In this document: positions 11,795 to 23,022 of the stretch, in pieces
Numbering within the stretch: position 1 is the first letter of the stretch
How the letters are laid out: every line of letters begins with the position of its first letter
Assembly (NCBI GenBank): GCA_036346245.1
Contig: CM070735.1
Location: 13,060,651-13,124,650, forward strand
Origin: Bonia amplexicaulis
Lineage: Eukaryota > Streptophyta > Magnoliopsida > Poales > Poaceae
DNA: 64,000 bases
Direction: 5' to 3'
The notes under the pieces: model-generated
Told to the model about the DNA's origin: nothing
Databases searched by the model: none
What the model saw: only the letters and a program-made list of their open reading frames with translations
Position numbers and translations under genes: made by a program

Positions 11795-12180
11795 AGTACG
11801 GAGGCGGAGTCCAGGGCATCTCTGCATGGACAGAGTCTGGAGGCGGAGTCTAGGGTGTCCCCATGCGAACAGAGTTTGGGGTAGGTCCGGAGCATCTCCA
11901 CGTGGACAGAGTTCGGAGAGTCCGGAAGTGGAATCCAGGGCATCCCCACACGGATAGAATTCGGAGGCGGAGATCGAGGCGTTCCTGCACGAACGAAGTT
12001 CGGGGTATATCCGCACGAACGGAGTCTAGAGAGTCCAGACTCCGGAAGCAGAGTTTGGGGCATCTCCGTGAGATAGACTCCGGAGGTAGAGTTTGGGGCA
12101 TCTCCTCGTGGACAGAGTTCGGGGTGGGTCCGGGGGACCTACGCACGGACTGGTCCAGGGCACCTCCGCTCGGACAGCAC
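11795..12180 (-). repeat. Degenerate tandem repeat (about 40-bp units)
   Basis: Roughly ten units of variable length are built around a motif close to GGGCATCTCCACGTGGACAG and the phrase GAGTTCGG. They lie in the presumed leader of the truncated LTR element. Apparent open frames on both strands here are by-products of the repeat. Confidence 0.7.
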
Positions 12181-12260
12181 AGACCCGCTGGTGACCTTCC
12201 ATGTCTTCATCTTCCTAAACGATGTGACTTCTCGCTTAAGTCTCCACAGATGGCGCCAAC

Positions 12261-12860
12261 TGTTGTCGATACGGGCCTGGATAGTAAACTTAGAAGCACA
12301 CCCGATTGGATGCGGAGACCGTCGAGAATGCGGAGGGACTCAAGGAGAAGCGCACAAATAATCAAGTATATTCAATATGAGTGTCAATGGTTACAAAATG
12401 GTCTCCCCTCTCCCATTACAAGAGGTTCCATTTATAGGTAGGAGAGAGAGGTGAGTGAAGTTACAAGTTTACCCTCTTCGCCCAGCTTACTTCTAAGGAT
12501 ATCTATATCATTTGCCCTTATGCAGGTGCCACCATGTCCAGGACTCCGAAGTTGGTTCATGATTGGCTTCGCACTTTGTCTAGGATTGGCCCCGAACCTC
12601 TCCTAGGGTTGGCCCCGGACCTCTCTAGGGTCATTCTTATGTACCTCGCCCGGAATTGGCCCTGGACCCCTCTGGGATTGATCTTGTGTAGCTCGTACGG
12701 GATTAGTAGGTTGGTCTTACGTACCTTGTCTGGAATTGGCTTTAGGCCCCTCCGGGGTCGATCTTGTGCATCTCGCCAGGAGTTGGCCTTGGACTCTAAA
12801 GGGTGCCATCGCTTCGAGGTGGTTGTGGACCTGATATGGCGCGGGGACCCTCCACCAACA
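12261..12860 (-). repeat. LTR, 600 bp, beginning TGTTG and ending CAACA
   Basis: On the plus strand the repeat starts TGTTGTCGAT and ends CCACCAACA, the TG..CA pattern of an LTR with a short inverted end. On the minus strand TGGCGCCATCTG follows it, suggesting a primer-binding site, so this is a 5' LTR rather than a solo LTR. Its right edge lies exactly where the WAK-like homology at 12861 stops. Confidence 0.75.
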
Positions 12861-13364
12861 GTATGTGTGTCATTGTCAATCAAGTTTACGTCAAAATTGC
12901 AACCAGTGATATTTAGAATGACACACCAAAGAGTAAAAGATCTCCCAGGGGGTTCCCAGGACGTGCCGTAAACATCGGCACCGGACCTTGGTTTCGGAAA
13001 ATGCTATACCAATATCATCATAGATAAAGTCGTCAATGAACACTTGACCGATGACGTCAATACTGTCGACGATCTCAGTGGTTCTAGCATGAAAGAAGAG
13101 CTTTGGGGGCTGTGTGGTGTTGTCGCAGATGAGGCTGAAGTCAGTTTGCCGGAAGCAGCCGGATCCGATGCAGAATGGATAGCCGAAGCTCAGGTTGCCA
13201 CAGCTTTTTGGGCAACTGGGGAGCATGGCAGCGGAGGGAAGGGTGGTATTTCCCTCTTGGTTGGCCGCGATGTTCGAGGCTTGCATCGCCGGTGTCCCAA
13301 CTAACACAAACAGGATCAGAGAGAACGTTCCACCGGAGAGGCTCAGAATTCCACCGGTGTTCAA
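12861..13364 (-). pseudogene. WAK: Wall-associated kinase-like gene fragment, cut by an LTR
   Basis: The first exon of a wall-associated receptor-like kinase. A hydrophobic signal-peptide-like stretch (SLILFVLVGTPAMQASN) is followed by the pectin-binding GUB_WAK domain with CPKSCGNLSFGYPF, GSGCFRQTDFSLIC and PPKLFFHARTTEIVD. Near 12995-13000 a one-base frameshift moves the homology to another frame, where WEPPGRSFTL and LNITGCNFDVNL continue it. The homology stops at 12861, the exact edge of a 600-bp LTR. No EGF-like or kinase domain is found in the window. The gene is therefore a fragment, disrupted by frameshift and by insertion. The start Met is not certain. Confidence 0.85.
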
Positions 13365-15671
13365 CCTCTGAAACTAACATGGAAAAATTAGCCTTGTGCA
13401 CGCTATCGATGTACTGGGTGAGTTAAGTGTATATCTTAACATGAGTTATCGAAATTTTTGGAGTGGTTGATACATACCGATTAATTTCTTGCTGCGTTTG
13501 ATGAATTTCTTGCTGATTTTTCTGTTTGTTACTTATCCACGAGCTGGAAGAAAGCAGGCGCGCGTGTGTAAAATATCAGAAGCACGCTCCGGTTTTCTTG
13601 GACTGTTAGTTTTAGCTCTTCGTCTGCTGTGAGGTTGTGTATATAGTCTCGAAATTTGATGTGCAGATCATTTGTATGTAGTAAAATGTTTGTATTTTTA
13701 CACTACTACTTTTCTGAGCGTTGACAGGTACATTCTGTAGTAATGTGACTATCCACTGGTGGACTACGGAACTGGTAAATTACTGTCAGGAAAAATACTT
13801 TACTCGATGGAAATCTGCGAGTTACATTGTCTGTTATTTACGTCTTGTTTGTTGAGATGATGTTTTAGCAGATATTAAGTTTTTGAGCAGTAATTCAATA
13901 GTTTCCTCTCTAATAAAAGTAGCATTAATCTCAAAGCAAATAAAGAGGTAAATAACATGTATCAACCATTCATCATGCTTTAAAAATTATGCAAATCATT
14001 ATTAAGAAAAGTATAAAAACACCTTCTTAACTTTTTTAAGATATTTAATTAAAGAAAAATAAAAAAATATTGTTATATCTCAACGGAAAATGCAAAGGAA
14101 AAAGAGAGAAAGAAAAAAACTGTGTTAAGAAACCAACATGCTCTAAATAGCTTTTGAATTCTAAAAATCGTAAACTATCGTTGTTTGAAACAAAGCCTTA
14201 ATCAGGCTCCATCTTACTACGATTCTACTAAAGGTCACAGGGGAGGCAGCAAACCCCAGCAGTTCAATGATCTATGTTAACCCGGTTAGCAAGATCACTC
14301 TAGCCAGTCCTCTCGACTTGACTGACATGAAAAAGAAAAGAAAAGAGTGTTTCTGGCTGCTGCACAAGGTATACTGAAAAGTACGAAGCTAAGAGCATGA
14401 ACTAACTTAAATCTAAGAGCATGATGGAAAGGCAGAACTCCAGACATCATTAAAATATTATGTTAATATCTGCTTACCATGCTACGTCTAATTTGGGCAT
14501 ATATATGCTATGCAATGCTGCGAGAAAAATTGAACTCCAGTTTATTTCTTTTCAGAAAAGATGCTGATCAAGTATAACAAATGAGCTAGATTGTTCAGCT
14601 TGCTTATCTAAATAAACCACTTGCTCTCAAAAACAAGAACCTAGCACCCAATCTAGACTGGCTTGAGAAACCATTACAAGTTGGTAGAAAAGATATGTAA
14701 TAAAAATGAGAAAAACTAGCAAACGATATACCGTTCGTAGCGTTTTCGACGGCATAGCAATCGCCCATTCAATCTTGAGATCTAGCCCACAGCCGTTGTC
14801 AGATCCATCATCTCTGACTGCAGTGCCACTGCGTCTCGCCATCCCTGATCGTGACGCTGTTGGATCCTGTCATCATCCCCACCGGGTCCGATCACCGGTG
14901 GCAAAGAAGAGGAGGGAGGGCTCTCAGATCTAGGGAAAATGAGCGGTAGCTGGAGGAGCTAAGGTGTTGTCACCGTCAATGGGTTCATTGCCCCCTCCCC
15001 TCCTCGGCGGATATAGAGGGAGGCTGGGGAGGCGGTGGGTGGTGGCAGAGCAAGCCACGATGAGCTGCGGCGCACTAAATATTAGGTTGGACGTAGTAGG
15101 GATGACGGGAGAGGGTGAGACGACGGTGCGGTGAGGTGGTGAGGTCACGTAGCGTCCGTTGGTGGCAGCAGAGAAGGGAGGTAGTGGAGGGGCGCGGAGC
15201 TGCTGTTGCGCCAGAGAAGAGAGAGGGAGGGAGGGAAGGAAAACCGAGGAGGATGGATATGGCAACGAGATCTGCTGGCCGCCCGCACCAGATCTACGGC
15301 CAGACGAGGAGCTGGAGCCCGGTGTGGTGGAGGATGATGAAGGTGGGGAATTGTTTGATCTGGTGGAAGTGAACATACGAAGACGCAGAAGTTGTTCGAT
15401 CTGGTGAGAGCTAACGTGTGGCTAGATGCTATACAGTCAGAAACGCTATCCAACGGTACGTGTCCAATAAAAATATACTGGTAGTAATTTATTTCATCAT
15501 TTGCTTGTAACTCAACTGTGCTGTGTCCAAGATCCAATCTTTGCGAGAGTAAACTGAAGAATTGGTGTGTAGTTTCGGTCTTTCTGAATCTCTTGTCCAA
15601 CTGACAAGGCTATTCCAATTTCCAAGTTCAAAGTTCAAACCAATGAAATGGGGCGTTGACTCAACGCCTAT
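13365..15671. other. Intergenic, no supported gene
   Basis: Positions 13,600-14,600 are AT-rich and featureless. Positions 14,860-15,400 are GC-rich; on the minus strand they hold a 148-codon Ser/Pro-rich open frame (14930-15376) with no recognisable domain. Such blocks often belong to transposon promoters or captured gene pieces, but I cannot prove either. Confidence 0.4.
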
Positions 15672-15908
15672 GTCTATCTGTTCATATTGGCATTTGATTT
15701 TAGTTTATAAATAGTAACAGCATGTAAAAAAGATTATAGAGAGACACTCGCGTGCAATTTTGATCGGTATAAATAGAATCACTACAGTATATACTACAAT
15801 CGACTAATAAACACTGTCTTGAAAGGACATTTCGTTTAAAAGCTAAGTACTATAGAAAAATTATTTACTGTATAAAGCAGCTTTTAAAAATTAATACAAA
15901 TATGACCT
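15672..15908. mobile_element. MITE family A, copy 4
   Basis: The best-preserved copy. It starts near GTTCATATTGGC and ends near AATATGACC, which are weakly inverted to each other. The interior matches the family (ATTTTGATCGGTATAAATAG, CAGTATATACTACAATCGAC, GCAGCTTTTAAAAATTAAT). Non-coding. Confidence 0.65.
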
Positions 15909-16479
15909 TAGTTGTAACGAGTCCAAGCAGTCTTCGTAGGATCCCGTATCGACAAATCTTGTGGTGTGACAGCCTCACGAGTAGGCAGGCAGTGTGTATG
16001 GACCAAACGTGTTACCAGCAGGCTACGGCACCGTGGATTTGTGTATTACGGCGCATTTTCTTCGCAATCACGATGGTCACTCTGGACTACCGATAAGCCA
16101 AGTCACACGGGCGATGGGTCGGTGGACACCAACGAGTGGAAGCTGACGGCAATAAGCAAGCCAATTCTCACTAGACTCTGATACCAGTCTCCACGTGAGA
16201 GACAGGAATTTCATAGGAATTTCGCAAATTTCATAAAAAATAGTTTAATTTCCGCATAAATCAGAAAAAAATTTCGCATTTGAAACGGGGCCTCATCTTG
16301 GAACAGACCAATCTGGAAAGCATGGGATCCACAGCGCTGTAATTTGTTCGTGTTGCTTGTGAGTTGCGACTAACCGGAATAATTCCCTTCTTATGCCCGG
16401 GGGGATTCACGCCCCCGGGCGCGTCCACGTCCCCCCGCGCGTGCGCGCCGCGTGGCGGGGGAATCTTCGTACGGCCGGG

Positions 16480-16906
16480 GCAGGTTATTTCTTTCTATTT
16501 TTTTGAAATTACGTATAGGTCCTTAATTCTCGTAAAAAGATCCTTGAGATTTTTTTCGCCCTGGAATTTTTTTTGGTCCCTCTATTTTGCAGGATGGCCC
16601 CCCGCGGTTTCGAAATTGCGCACGGGTCCCGTTTTTTACGTCTGGTCTCGATTTTTCAAAACCCTTTGCTTTTTGAAAATTCGTTTTGCCCCGGTTTTTC
16701 TAACGGGTCCTCTTTTTTCGAATGTCCCCTTTGCCTTCTTTGAAATTACGTTTTTGCCCCCGTTTTTTTTAAAAACTCATCCTTTGCCTTCTCTGAAATT
16801 ACGTTTTTACCCCCGTTTTTCTTAAAAACTCATAACGAATTACCGTCTTTTTTATTTTTTTACGTACGGTGGCTGGCGCGGTGTGGCGCCGCGCCCATGC
16901 TTCTAG
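16480..16906 (+). mobile_element. Helitron, 3' end (plus strand)
   Basis: The end is a GC-rich hairpin (arms GGCGCGG at 16875-16881 and CCGCGCC at 16889-16895), seven bases, then CTAG at 16903-16906 followed by host T. Upstream, GAAATTACGT recurs several times and aligns with the minus-strand Helitron at 9694, so both belong to one family. The 5' end is not determined; the GC-rich block at 16398-16480 may or may not belong. Confidence 0.7.
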
Positions 16907-17786
16907 TTGCCTTAATGTCAGGATACAGATGAAGCGGGAGCTCAAGACTGAAGGCGGCACAAGGCACCAGTTCGGCGACTTCATTTGAAGGAGGAAAAAA
17001 CGTTTTGGATGAGGCGGAAGGAGGCTAGGTGAGATCGGACGGCTTCAACGCATTTAGTAATCACTGTGAGTTGACAATACGAGCGTAGTAGTCTACTATT
17101 TAATATATGCAATTATCGTTGTAATTGCTGAACTAAGACAGTTCTGTGTAATCTGCACTCCAGGCTATATAACCTGACAATCTTCTCGAATGAGAAGTAA
17201 GATTGAAGGCATATTCTATTCCTCTAGTTCTAACAGGGGCGGACCCACCAGAGGTCAGCCGGGTTGGGGCTGTGCTACCGCCGGTCAGATTTCAGGTTCC
17301 CCTTGCATGATGTTTCATGGAAGTTTCATAGCCATGGTAATTTTCATAGCAGTTTCAGGTTTGATGGGTCGATGTACGGAGCAGGTTTCAAAAAAGTTCC
17401 TTTTTTTTTGGAAAGTTTCAGTTGAAACGTATGGAAACCAGAAGTTTCAACTTTCAAATCTGAAATTTAATTGAAAATCGAGTTTCTTAGGAGTTTCACC
17501 CAAGTTTAAAAAAACTCAGACCTCCAAGTGAGTTTCAGCAAAGTCTGCAAATTTGTTAAAATTTAGAGGAGGTTTCAATCAAGTTTCACAAAAAAATTAG
17601 ACAAATTTCACAGCGAGTCGTCAGGTAGCCACCAAGAATCTCGCTTGCAGCAAGGACGCCAGGGGGCGAGCGCAGGCCGCGTGCCGTTGCTTGGCCAGCA
17701 GCCGGTCACGGTGCGCTCTGCCGCTCTCGACGCCTTAAGCGGGAAGTGGTCCGGGAGCCACCTAGTAGCTCACCGACGATGAGGAT
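16907..17786. other. Intergenic, no gene; possible hAT terminus
   Basis: This is the host side of the copia insertion below. At 17234 the sequence CAGGGGCGGACCCACC resembles a hAT terminal repeat, but no partner end was found. From 17,280 to 17,600 the phrase AGTTTCA is frequent. Nothing codes. Confidence 0.4.
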
Positions 17787-18793
17787 TGTTGGACGCCTTT
17801 ACGACTTCTCTCAGGACTTTACGACCGCTTTCGATCGTTTACGACCGCTTACGACCGGTTTCGAGAGCTTACGACCGCCTCCAACTACCGTTCGATCTCT
17901 CTGTTGCTTCTCCGATCGCTCCGATCGCTTCGCCTTCGTGGTCGTAAACCTTCTGCTGAAGTTTCGACTACTCTTATCTGCCGCTGCGCTGCTCTTCCTT
18001 CGACTGCACTCGAATTACCGTGATCGCAACTCTCTATGATCACGCAGTGATGCTGGCGATCACTGTTCACCGTGGTCAAAACACCTTTTCGACCACGTTC
18101 ATTTCCTTACAACGTGGTCGGAGTCCCTTCCGACCACGTTCAATCTTCACGGCGCAGTCGCAGCCTCTTCCGATGACTTACACCGTGGTCGAAGCCTTCA
18201 ACATGGTCGAACGTCCTTACGACCACGTTCAACTCTTCTTCAACGTGTTTCAACGCCCTTACGACCACGTTCAATCTTCTTCAACGTGGTCAAACGCTCT
18301 ATCGACCATGTTCAAACTTCTTTGCTGCGGTCGTACGTCTTCCGATCACCTCTACTAATACCTTGTCGTGGTCGTATCACTCTCTGACCACGTCTTCTTC
18401 AGGTTTGCCATGGTCGAACACCTTCCGACCACGCCTGCTGATATTTTGCCGTGGTCGTAAGCCCCTCCGACCACGTTTACCGTGGTCGTAAGTCGACATC
18501 GACCACGTCTGCGAGATTACTCAATGAAGTCGACACTGAAGTCTTTTCTTTTTCTCTTCTTCATTTCTCGCATTAATCAGATTAGATGACTCCTCCCCTT
18601 TTATACCCGGCTCTACGACTTGTGCACGGGTTTAGACTCCGAATACAACTCGACTCCGACTCCGGTTCGATTACAACTAACTTTCGACTCGATTACTACT
18701 AACTTTCGACTTTGAATACAACTGACTTTCCAGACTGACTTTTGATCACGTCCAAACTTTGAACATACCTTCTAAATAAGATTATTTCTAACA
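17787..18793 (-). repeat. 3' LTR of the copia element
   Basis: It runs TGTTGG..TAACA on the plus strand, 1007 bp. From about 18060 to 18520 it contains many alternating copies of CGACCACG and its complement CGTGGTCG separated by 10-20 bases, giving repeated short palindromes. Confidence 0.9.
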
Positions 18794-18812
18794 TTCTCTC
18801 CCTAATCTTGTT
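18794..18812 (-). other. Polypurine tract of the copia element
   Basis: The minus strand reads AGATTAGGGAGAGAA directly before the LTR start TGTTAG, the expected site of plus-strand priming. Confidence 0.7.
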
Positions 18813-19587
18813 TAGGTACTTCAATCATGCCGACTTTCCTTCTCATCTCCAAGAACTTTATCCGTCCGAGCGACTTCGTTAGTATGTCTGCCTTCTGTTC
18901 ATCTGTGCTGGTGTACTCGATCGTGATTCTTCCTTCTTCGACACAGTCTCTCATAAAAAGATATCTGGTGTCTATATGTTTGCTTCTATCATGAAGAACC
19001 GTATTTTTGCTCAGCAATATTGTAGATTTGTTGTCTACCTTCAGTACGACTTTCAAAACTGCTTTGTCCGTCAATTCACTTAACAGGCGAGCCAGCCAGA
19101 CTCCCTGGCAAGATGCAGCGCTTGCTGCTATGTACTCTGTTTCACACGATGACAAAGCCACCACTCTTTGCTTCTGAGATTGCCAACTAACCGGACTTGC
19201 TCCCAACACAAACATCACTCATGTTGTGCTTTTTCGGTCATCAACGTCTCCCGCCATATCACTATCACTGTAGCCAGTCAACTGCAACTTCTTTTCGCCT
19301 CCTTTCCTATACTGGATGCCAAGACTCAAAGTATCTTTTATATACCTCAGAATATGTTTCACAGTGTTCATGTGCTCCTGAGTTGGTTTTTCCATGAAAT
19401 GACTTACGTACCCGACTGCAAACGCAATGTCTGGGCGGGTGTGTACCAGATACCGCAGGCTCCCGACAATACTCATGTACTGCATGGCATCGACCGGAGA
19501 TCCTGGGCCTGTCTTGCTTAACTTCAGATGGTTCTCCATTGGAACTTGACATGGGTTGCAGTCTCCCATGCTACACTTCTCCAGTAT
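18802..19587 (-). pseudogene. Copia RNase H region, broken
   Basis: The piece at 18802-19218 holds the RNase H active-site context (VVALSSCETEYIAA) and the conserved end (KHIDTRYLFMRD, KADILTKSL). The piece at 19219-19569 holds the link between reverse transcriptase and RNase H (YMSIVGSLRYLVHTRPDIAF, GYSDSDMAGD). Both are in one frame but separated by a TGA; a TAG separates them from the reverse transcriptase. Confidence 0.88.
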
Positions 19588-20301
19588 CTACTGAGCGTAA
19601 GTGGACTGACAAAGTGTGATGCCGTTTTCAGTCTGTTTTACCTCAATGCCGAGGTAGTAACTTAGGAGCCCTAAGTCTGTCATTTTGTATAGCTTCATCA
19701 TCTCTTCTTTAAACTCCATAATCTCCTTCGGATTTGTTCCTGTGATGATCAAGTCATCCACGTAAACCCCCACAATCAGCCTTGTCTTCACATCCCCTCT
19801 CATGTACACGGCATGCTCCAACTTACACCGCTTGAAACCGAGTGATGTGAGACTTCTATTAAGCTTCAAATTCCAAGCTCGTGGAGCTTGTTTGAGCCCG
19901 TACAAAGCTTTGTTTAGCTTCAAAACCTTCTCAACTTGCGTCTTCAACTGGAACCCTGGTGGTTGAGCTACATATACTTCCTCCTCAATGTCTCTGTTCA
20001 AGAAAGCCATTTTCACATCCATGTGGTGTATCTCCCATCCACCGTTTGCTGCCAAAGCAAGGAGAACACGAATTGTTTCCATGCGAGCCACTGGCGTAAA
20101 GACTTCTTCATAGTCTACTCCATGTTTTTGAACATATCCTTTAGCCACAAGTCGTGCTTTATGCTTTACGACCTCTCCCTAAGAGTTTTTTCCTTTGTAA
20201 ACCCACTTCAAACCAATGGCACGATGACCTTTCAGTAAGTCGGTGAGTTCCCACGTGTCATTGTCTTCAATCGACTTCAACTCTTCCTGCATAGCAGTCC
20301 T
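19588..20301 (-). pseudogene. Copia reverse transcriptase region, broken
   Basis: RVT_2-type reverse transcriptase, with DYEEVFTPVARMETIR, HHMDVKMAFLN, LYGLKQAPRAW and the catalytic YVDD motif. The longest open piece is 19588-20148. In-frame TAG codons interrupt it near 20180 and near 20302, so no full polyprotein can be made. Confidence 0.88.
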
Positions 20302-21392
20302 CTAGTGTTCATCTTCCTTTCCTTCTTCATAGCTCTCAGGCTCTTTAGCCATGGTGTAAAGCAACAACTCCTCAGTTTGCACTAGCTCAGTTTGTGCATA
20401 GATTTCGCCGATGCTTCTCATCTTTGGTATTCTACCATTAGAGTCTTCTTCATCTGAAGCTTCTGTTTCAGCTAAAGTCTGATAAGTCTCGATGCCTAAT
20501 GGATTTGTGCTCTGAGGTGTGGTCGGAACTCCACCTTCCCAGCCTGTGTTGTCGGCATCAGCTGTTTTGACATCGAAAGTTACCCACTTCGTCATATTCT
20601 TTTTGATATCCAGATGTTCTTCCGACTCCCAGTACTTGTCTTCTTGAAAGACAACGTCTCTACTCACATGTAGCTTCTTTTCGACCGGATCATAGCACCT
20701 GTATGCCTTGCTGCTTGGCTCAGACCCAATATAAATCATCCTCTTACTCCGGTCGTCCAACTTCTTTAGATAATTGGTTGTTTTCACATGTGCTAGGCAG
20801 CCGAACACCCTTAGATGCATGACGTTCATTTTCTTCCTGACCACAACTCATATGGAGTAACTCCATCGAGTGATCTCGTGGTGGCGCGGTTTAGAAGATA
20901 GATTGCATGCCTCACTGCTTCTGCCCAAAACCTCCTGGGCAGGAATCTGCTCTTCAGTAGACTTCGAGCTGTGGCCATTACAGTTCTGTTCCTTCTCTCT
21001 ATGACTCCGTTTTGTTTAGGTGAGTGAGGGGTTGTAAAAAATCTTGCAATACCTTTATTCTCACAGACCGAGTCGAATTCTTTTGAGAGGAACTCTCCCC
21101 CTCGATTTAATCTGGCAGCCTTCACCCTGTGATCGACTTCGTTTTCAAGGAGTGCAATGAACTTCTGAAAACTGAATTTTGCCTCATCTTTGCTCTTTAG
21201 CATGTACACCCACGTGGCTCTAGAGTAATCATCAACAATTAGCATGAAGTATTGATTACCGGCATTAGTTTGTGGTGTGATCGGTCCACATAGATTGACG
21301 TGTACCAGCTCCAATGGGTGTGATGCTTTGTACTGTGCCTAGGACGGAAAATTGTTGCGAGTTTGTTTTGCCACCAGACAGCCTTCGTAGAC
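20302..21392 (-). pseudogene. Copia integrase region, broken
   Basis: The catalytic core at 20826-21314 has LIVDDYSRATWVY, GGEFLSKEFD and HSPKQNGVIERRNRT, the D,D-35-E signature region. The C-terminal part at 20302-20844 has RVFGCLAHV and FIGSEPSSKAYR-like context, in another frame, so a one-base shift lies near 20840. Two in-frame stops separate the core from the upstream pre-integrase segment. Confidence 0.87.
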
Positions 21393-21899
21393 TTACTCCG
21401 GGTGATCGATCTTTGGTAGGCCGACCACCATCTCCTTCTCTGCCATGGTTTTGAGGATTTGGAAGTTCATGTGACTGAATCTTGCATGCCACAACCAAGC
21501 TGAGTCAGCTGTTAAACTTTTCAAGCACTTGGTTTTGGCGACTTCAATTTGGATCTTGTACAGGCGGTTCTGTGTCCTCTGTACTCTCATTAACAATAGT
21601 TCACTATCGTCAAATACCCTCAGGTAGTTACTTTTCAGCTCAATTCGACAGCCCTCTTTAGTTAGTTGTCCCAGGCTTATGATGTTACTACGCAGGCTCG
21701 ATATGTAGTACATGTCTGACAATAATTTATGTACTCCATCTTTGCACTTCATAAGAATTGAGCCTTTCCCTTTGATCTGAACCGTCGAGCCATCCCCAAA
21801 TTGCACCTTACCGAGCTCATTCTCGTTCAACTCATGAAACATCGTGTATGTGCCTGTCATAAGGTTGCTAGCTTCGTTGTCAAGATACCAGTCTGCAGA
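21393..21899 (-). pseudogene. Copia protease end and GAG-pre-integrase region
   Basis: WYLDNEASNLMTG corresponds to the aspartic protease active-site region, where the usual D-x-G-A reads DNEA, so the catalytic Gly is lost. The region ends with WLWHARFSHMNF, the His-containing GAG-pre-integrase motif. It is separated from gag by a TAG at 21900-21902 in the same frame. Confidence 0.82.
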
Positions 21900-23001
21900 C
21901 TACTCCTGTGTCTCCTCTTCCTTCTTCATCAGACTTGGAAAGACTCTCCCTTTATTTAGTAGTACCATTATCGGTACATCTTCAATGCAGAGCGACAATA
22001 GCAATGTCGGATCTTTGTGTTCAGAGGTTTGAGCAAGGTTGGCTTCCTCCACTTTCTTCTTGCTCCTGCAATTTGATGCATAATGTCCAAACGTTTTGCA
22101 GTTATGGCACTGGATATGGCTTCGGCATTCAGCAGCGTAATGGCCAAATTTTTCACACTCGTAGCATTGGACATTCGATTTGTTTTGCTGGTTGTCACTA
22201 CCTCCTCGACCAGCTCTCTCTCCTCGTCCTCCTCTTCCGCCTCTTCTAGAATGGAAGCCACGACCTCTCTGGCCATATCTGCGCCCTTGTCTGTGACCAT
22301 GGAATGCACCGCGACCAGATGATGAGCCACGACCACGACCTCGACCTCCTCTAGATGAAGAGTCTGTCCCTCGGTTCTTTGTGTCTTCTCTCACGAACAG
22401 TGCTTGTTCTTCGTTGTTAGAGTGATAACCATCAGCAGTTGCTCATGTGCTTTGAGCACCCTTGTTACCTCCTCTATCTTCATCTTCGAGAGATCTTGGG
22501 AGTACATGAGCGTAGTCACCACAGGAAGAAACATCTTTGGTAGAATCCTCAGGTATTTCTTCACAGCCACGTCATTTTCTAGATTGTCGCCAAGCGATTT
22601 GATCTCATTTACGACTTCATTGAATCTTCCAGAGAATTCTTCCACAGTATGGTTCTTTCCTATCTTCATTGCTTCAAATTCTCTCCATAGTGTTTGGAGT
22701 CGAACTTCTTTCATTCGATCTATTCCTTTATGCATTATCTGCAGTGTAGTCCAAGCATCTCGCGCCGTCTCCCTGCCGATCAATTGTCGCATCATTGAGT
22801 CGGGCACAGCTTGATAAATCACCTCCAGCGCCATATTATCTAGTCGATCATCAATGACCTTGCCTGTCTCCTTTGGATCAACCACGCCCTATACACCCTG
22901 AGCACACATGTTGACCTTCATCTTCATGGCCCAGATCGGATAATTATCCGGGGTGAGAAGAGGATATTGCAGCGTCACACTCTCCTTGGGCTTTGATGTC
23001 T
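21900..23001 (-). pseudogene. Copia gag region, broken
   Basis: It begins with LTPDNYPIWAMKMKVNM (DUF4219-type start), then the UBN2 core (ARDAWTTLQIMHKG, LWREFEAMKI, RILPKMFLPVVTTL), then a basic RG-rich stretch and two CCHC knuckles, CYECEKFGHYAAEC and CHNCKTFGHYASNC. Defects: a TAG near 22888, a frameshift near 22430, and ATA at the position where the initiating ATG would be expected, just after the primer-binding site. Confidence 0.88.
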
Positions 23002-23009
23002 CTCCTATG

Positions 23010-23021
23010 GCTCTGATACCA
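23010..23021 (-). other. Primer-binding site of the copia element
   Basis: The minus strand reads TGGTATCAGAGC, matching the 3' end of plant initiator tRNA-Met, one base inside the 5' LTR. Confidence 0.9.
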
Positions 23022-23022
23022 C

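Larger units (their letters stand above)
11141..12860 (-). mobile_element. Truncated LTR retrotransposon (5' LTR plus leader)
   Basis: A complete 600-bp LTR (12261-12860) is followed on the minus strand by TGGCGCCA at the position of a primer-binding site, then by non-coding leader-like sequence down to roughly 11,200. No gag or pol domain and no second LTR were found to the left, so the element is truncated or deeply deleted. The leader style is that of grass Ty3/gypsy elements, but without pol the class is inferred. The left limit is arbitrary. Confidence 0.6.

Noticed and set aside
11850..12146. Repeat-encoded protein frames in the tandem array
   Set aside because: Open frames on both strands arise from the repeat itself; no domain or start context.
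14930..15376. Ser/Pro-rich 148-aa protein on the minus strand
   Set aside because: Low-complexity frame in a GC-rich block without homology or splice support.
16170..16195. TGGTATCAGAGT on the minus strand as a primer-binding site
   Set aside because: No LTR-like repeat or retroelement coding region adjoins it in the expected orientation.
17234..17250. CAGGGGCGGACCCACC as a hAT element start
   Set aside because: No matching inverted end or 8-bp duplication was found nearby, so it is only mentioned in the flank entry.
18802..23001. Excess of TAG stops in the copia relic as a methylation-deamination signature
   Set aside because: Most of the interrupted codons do not look derived from CAG or CAA when set against typical family residues, so the pattern may be chance.
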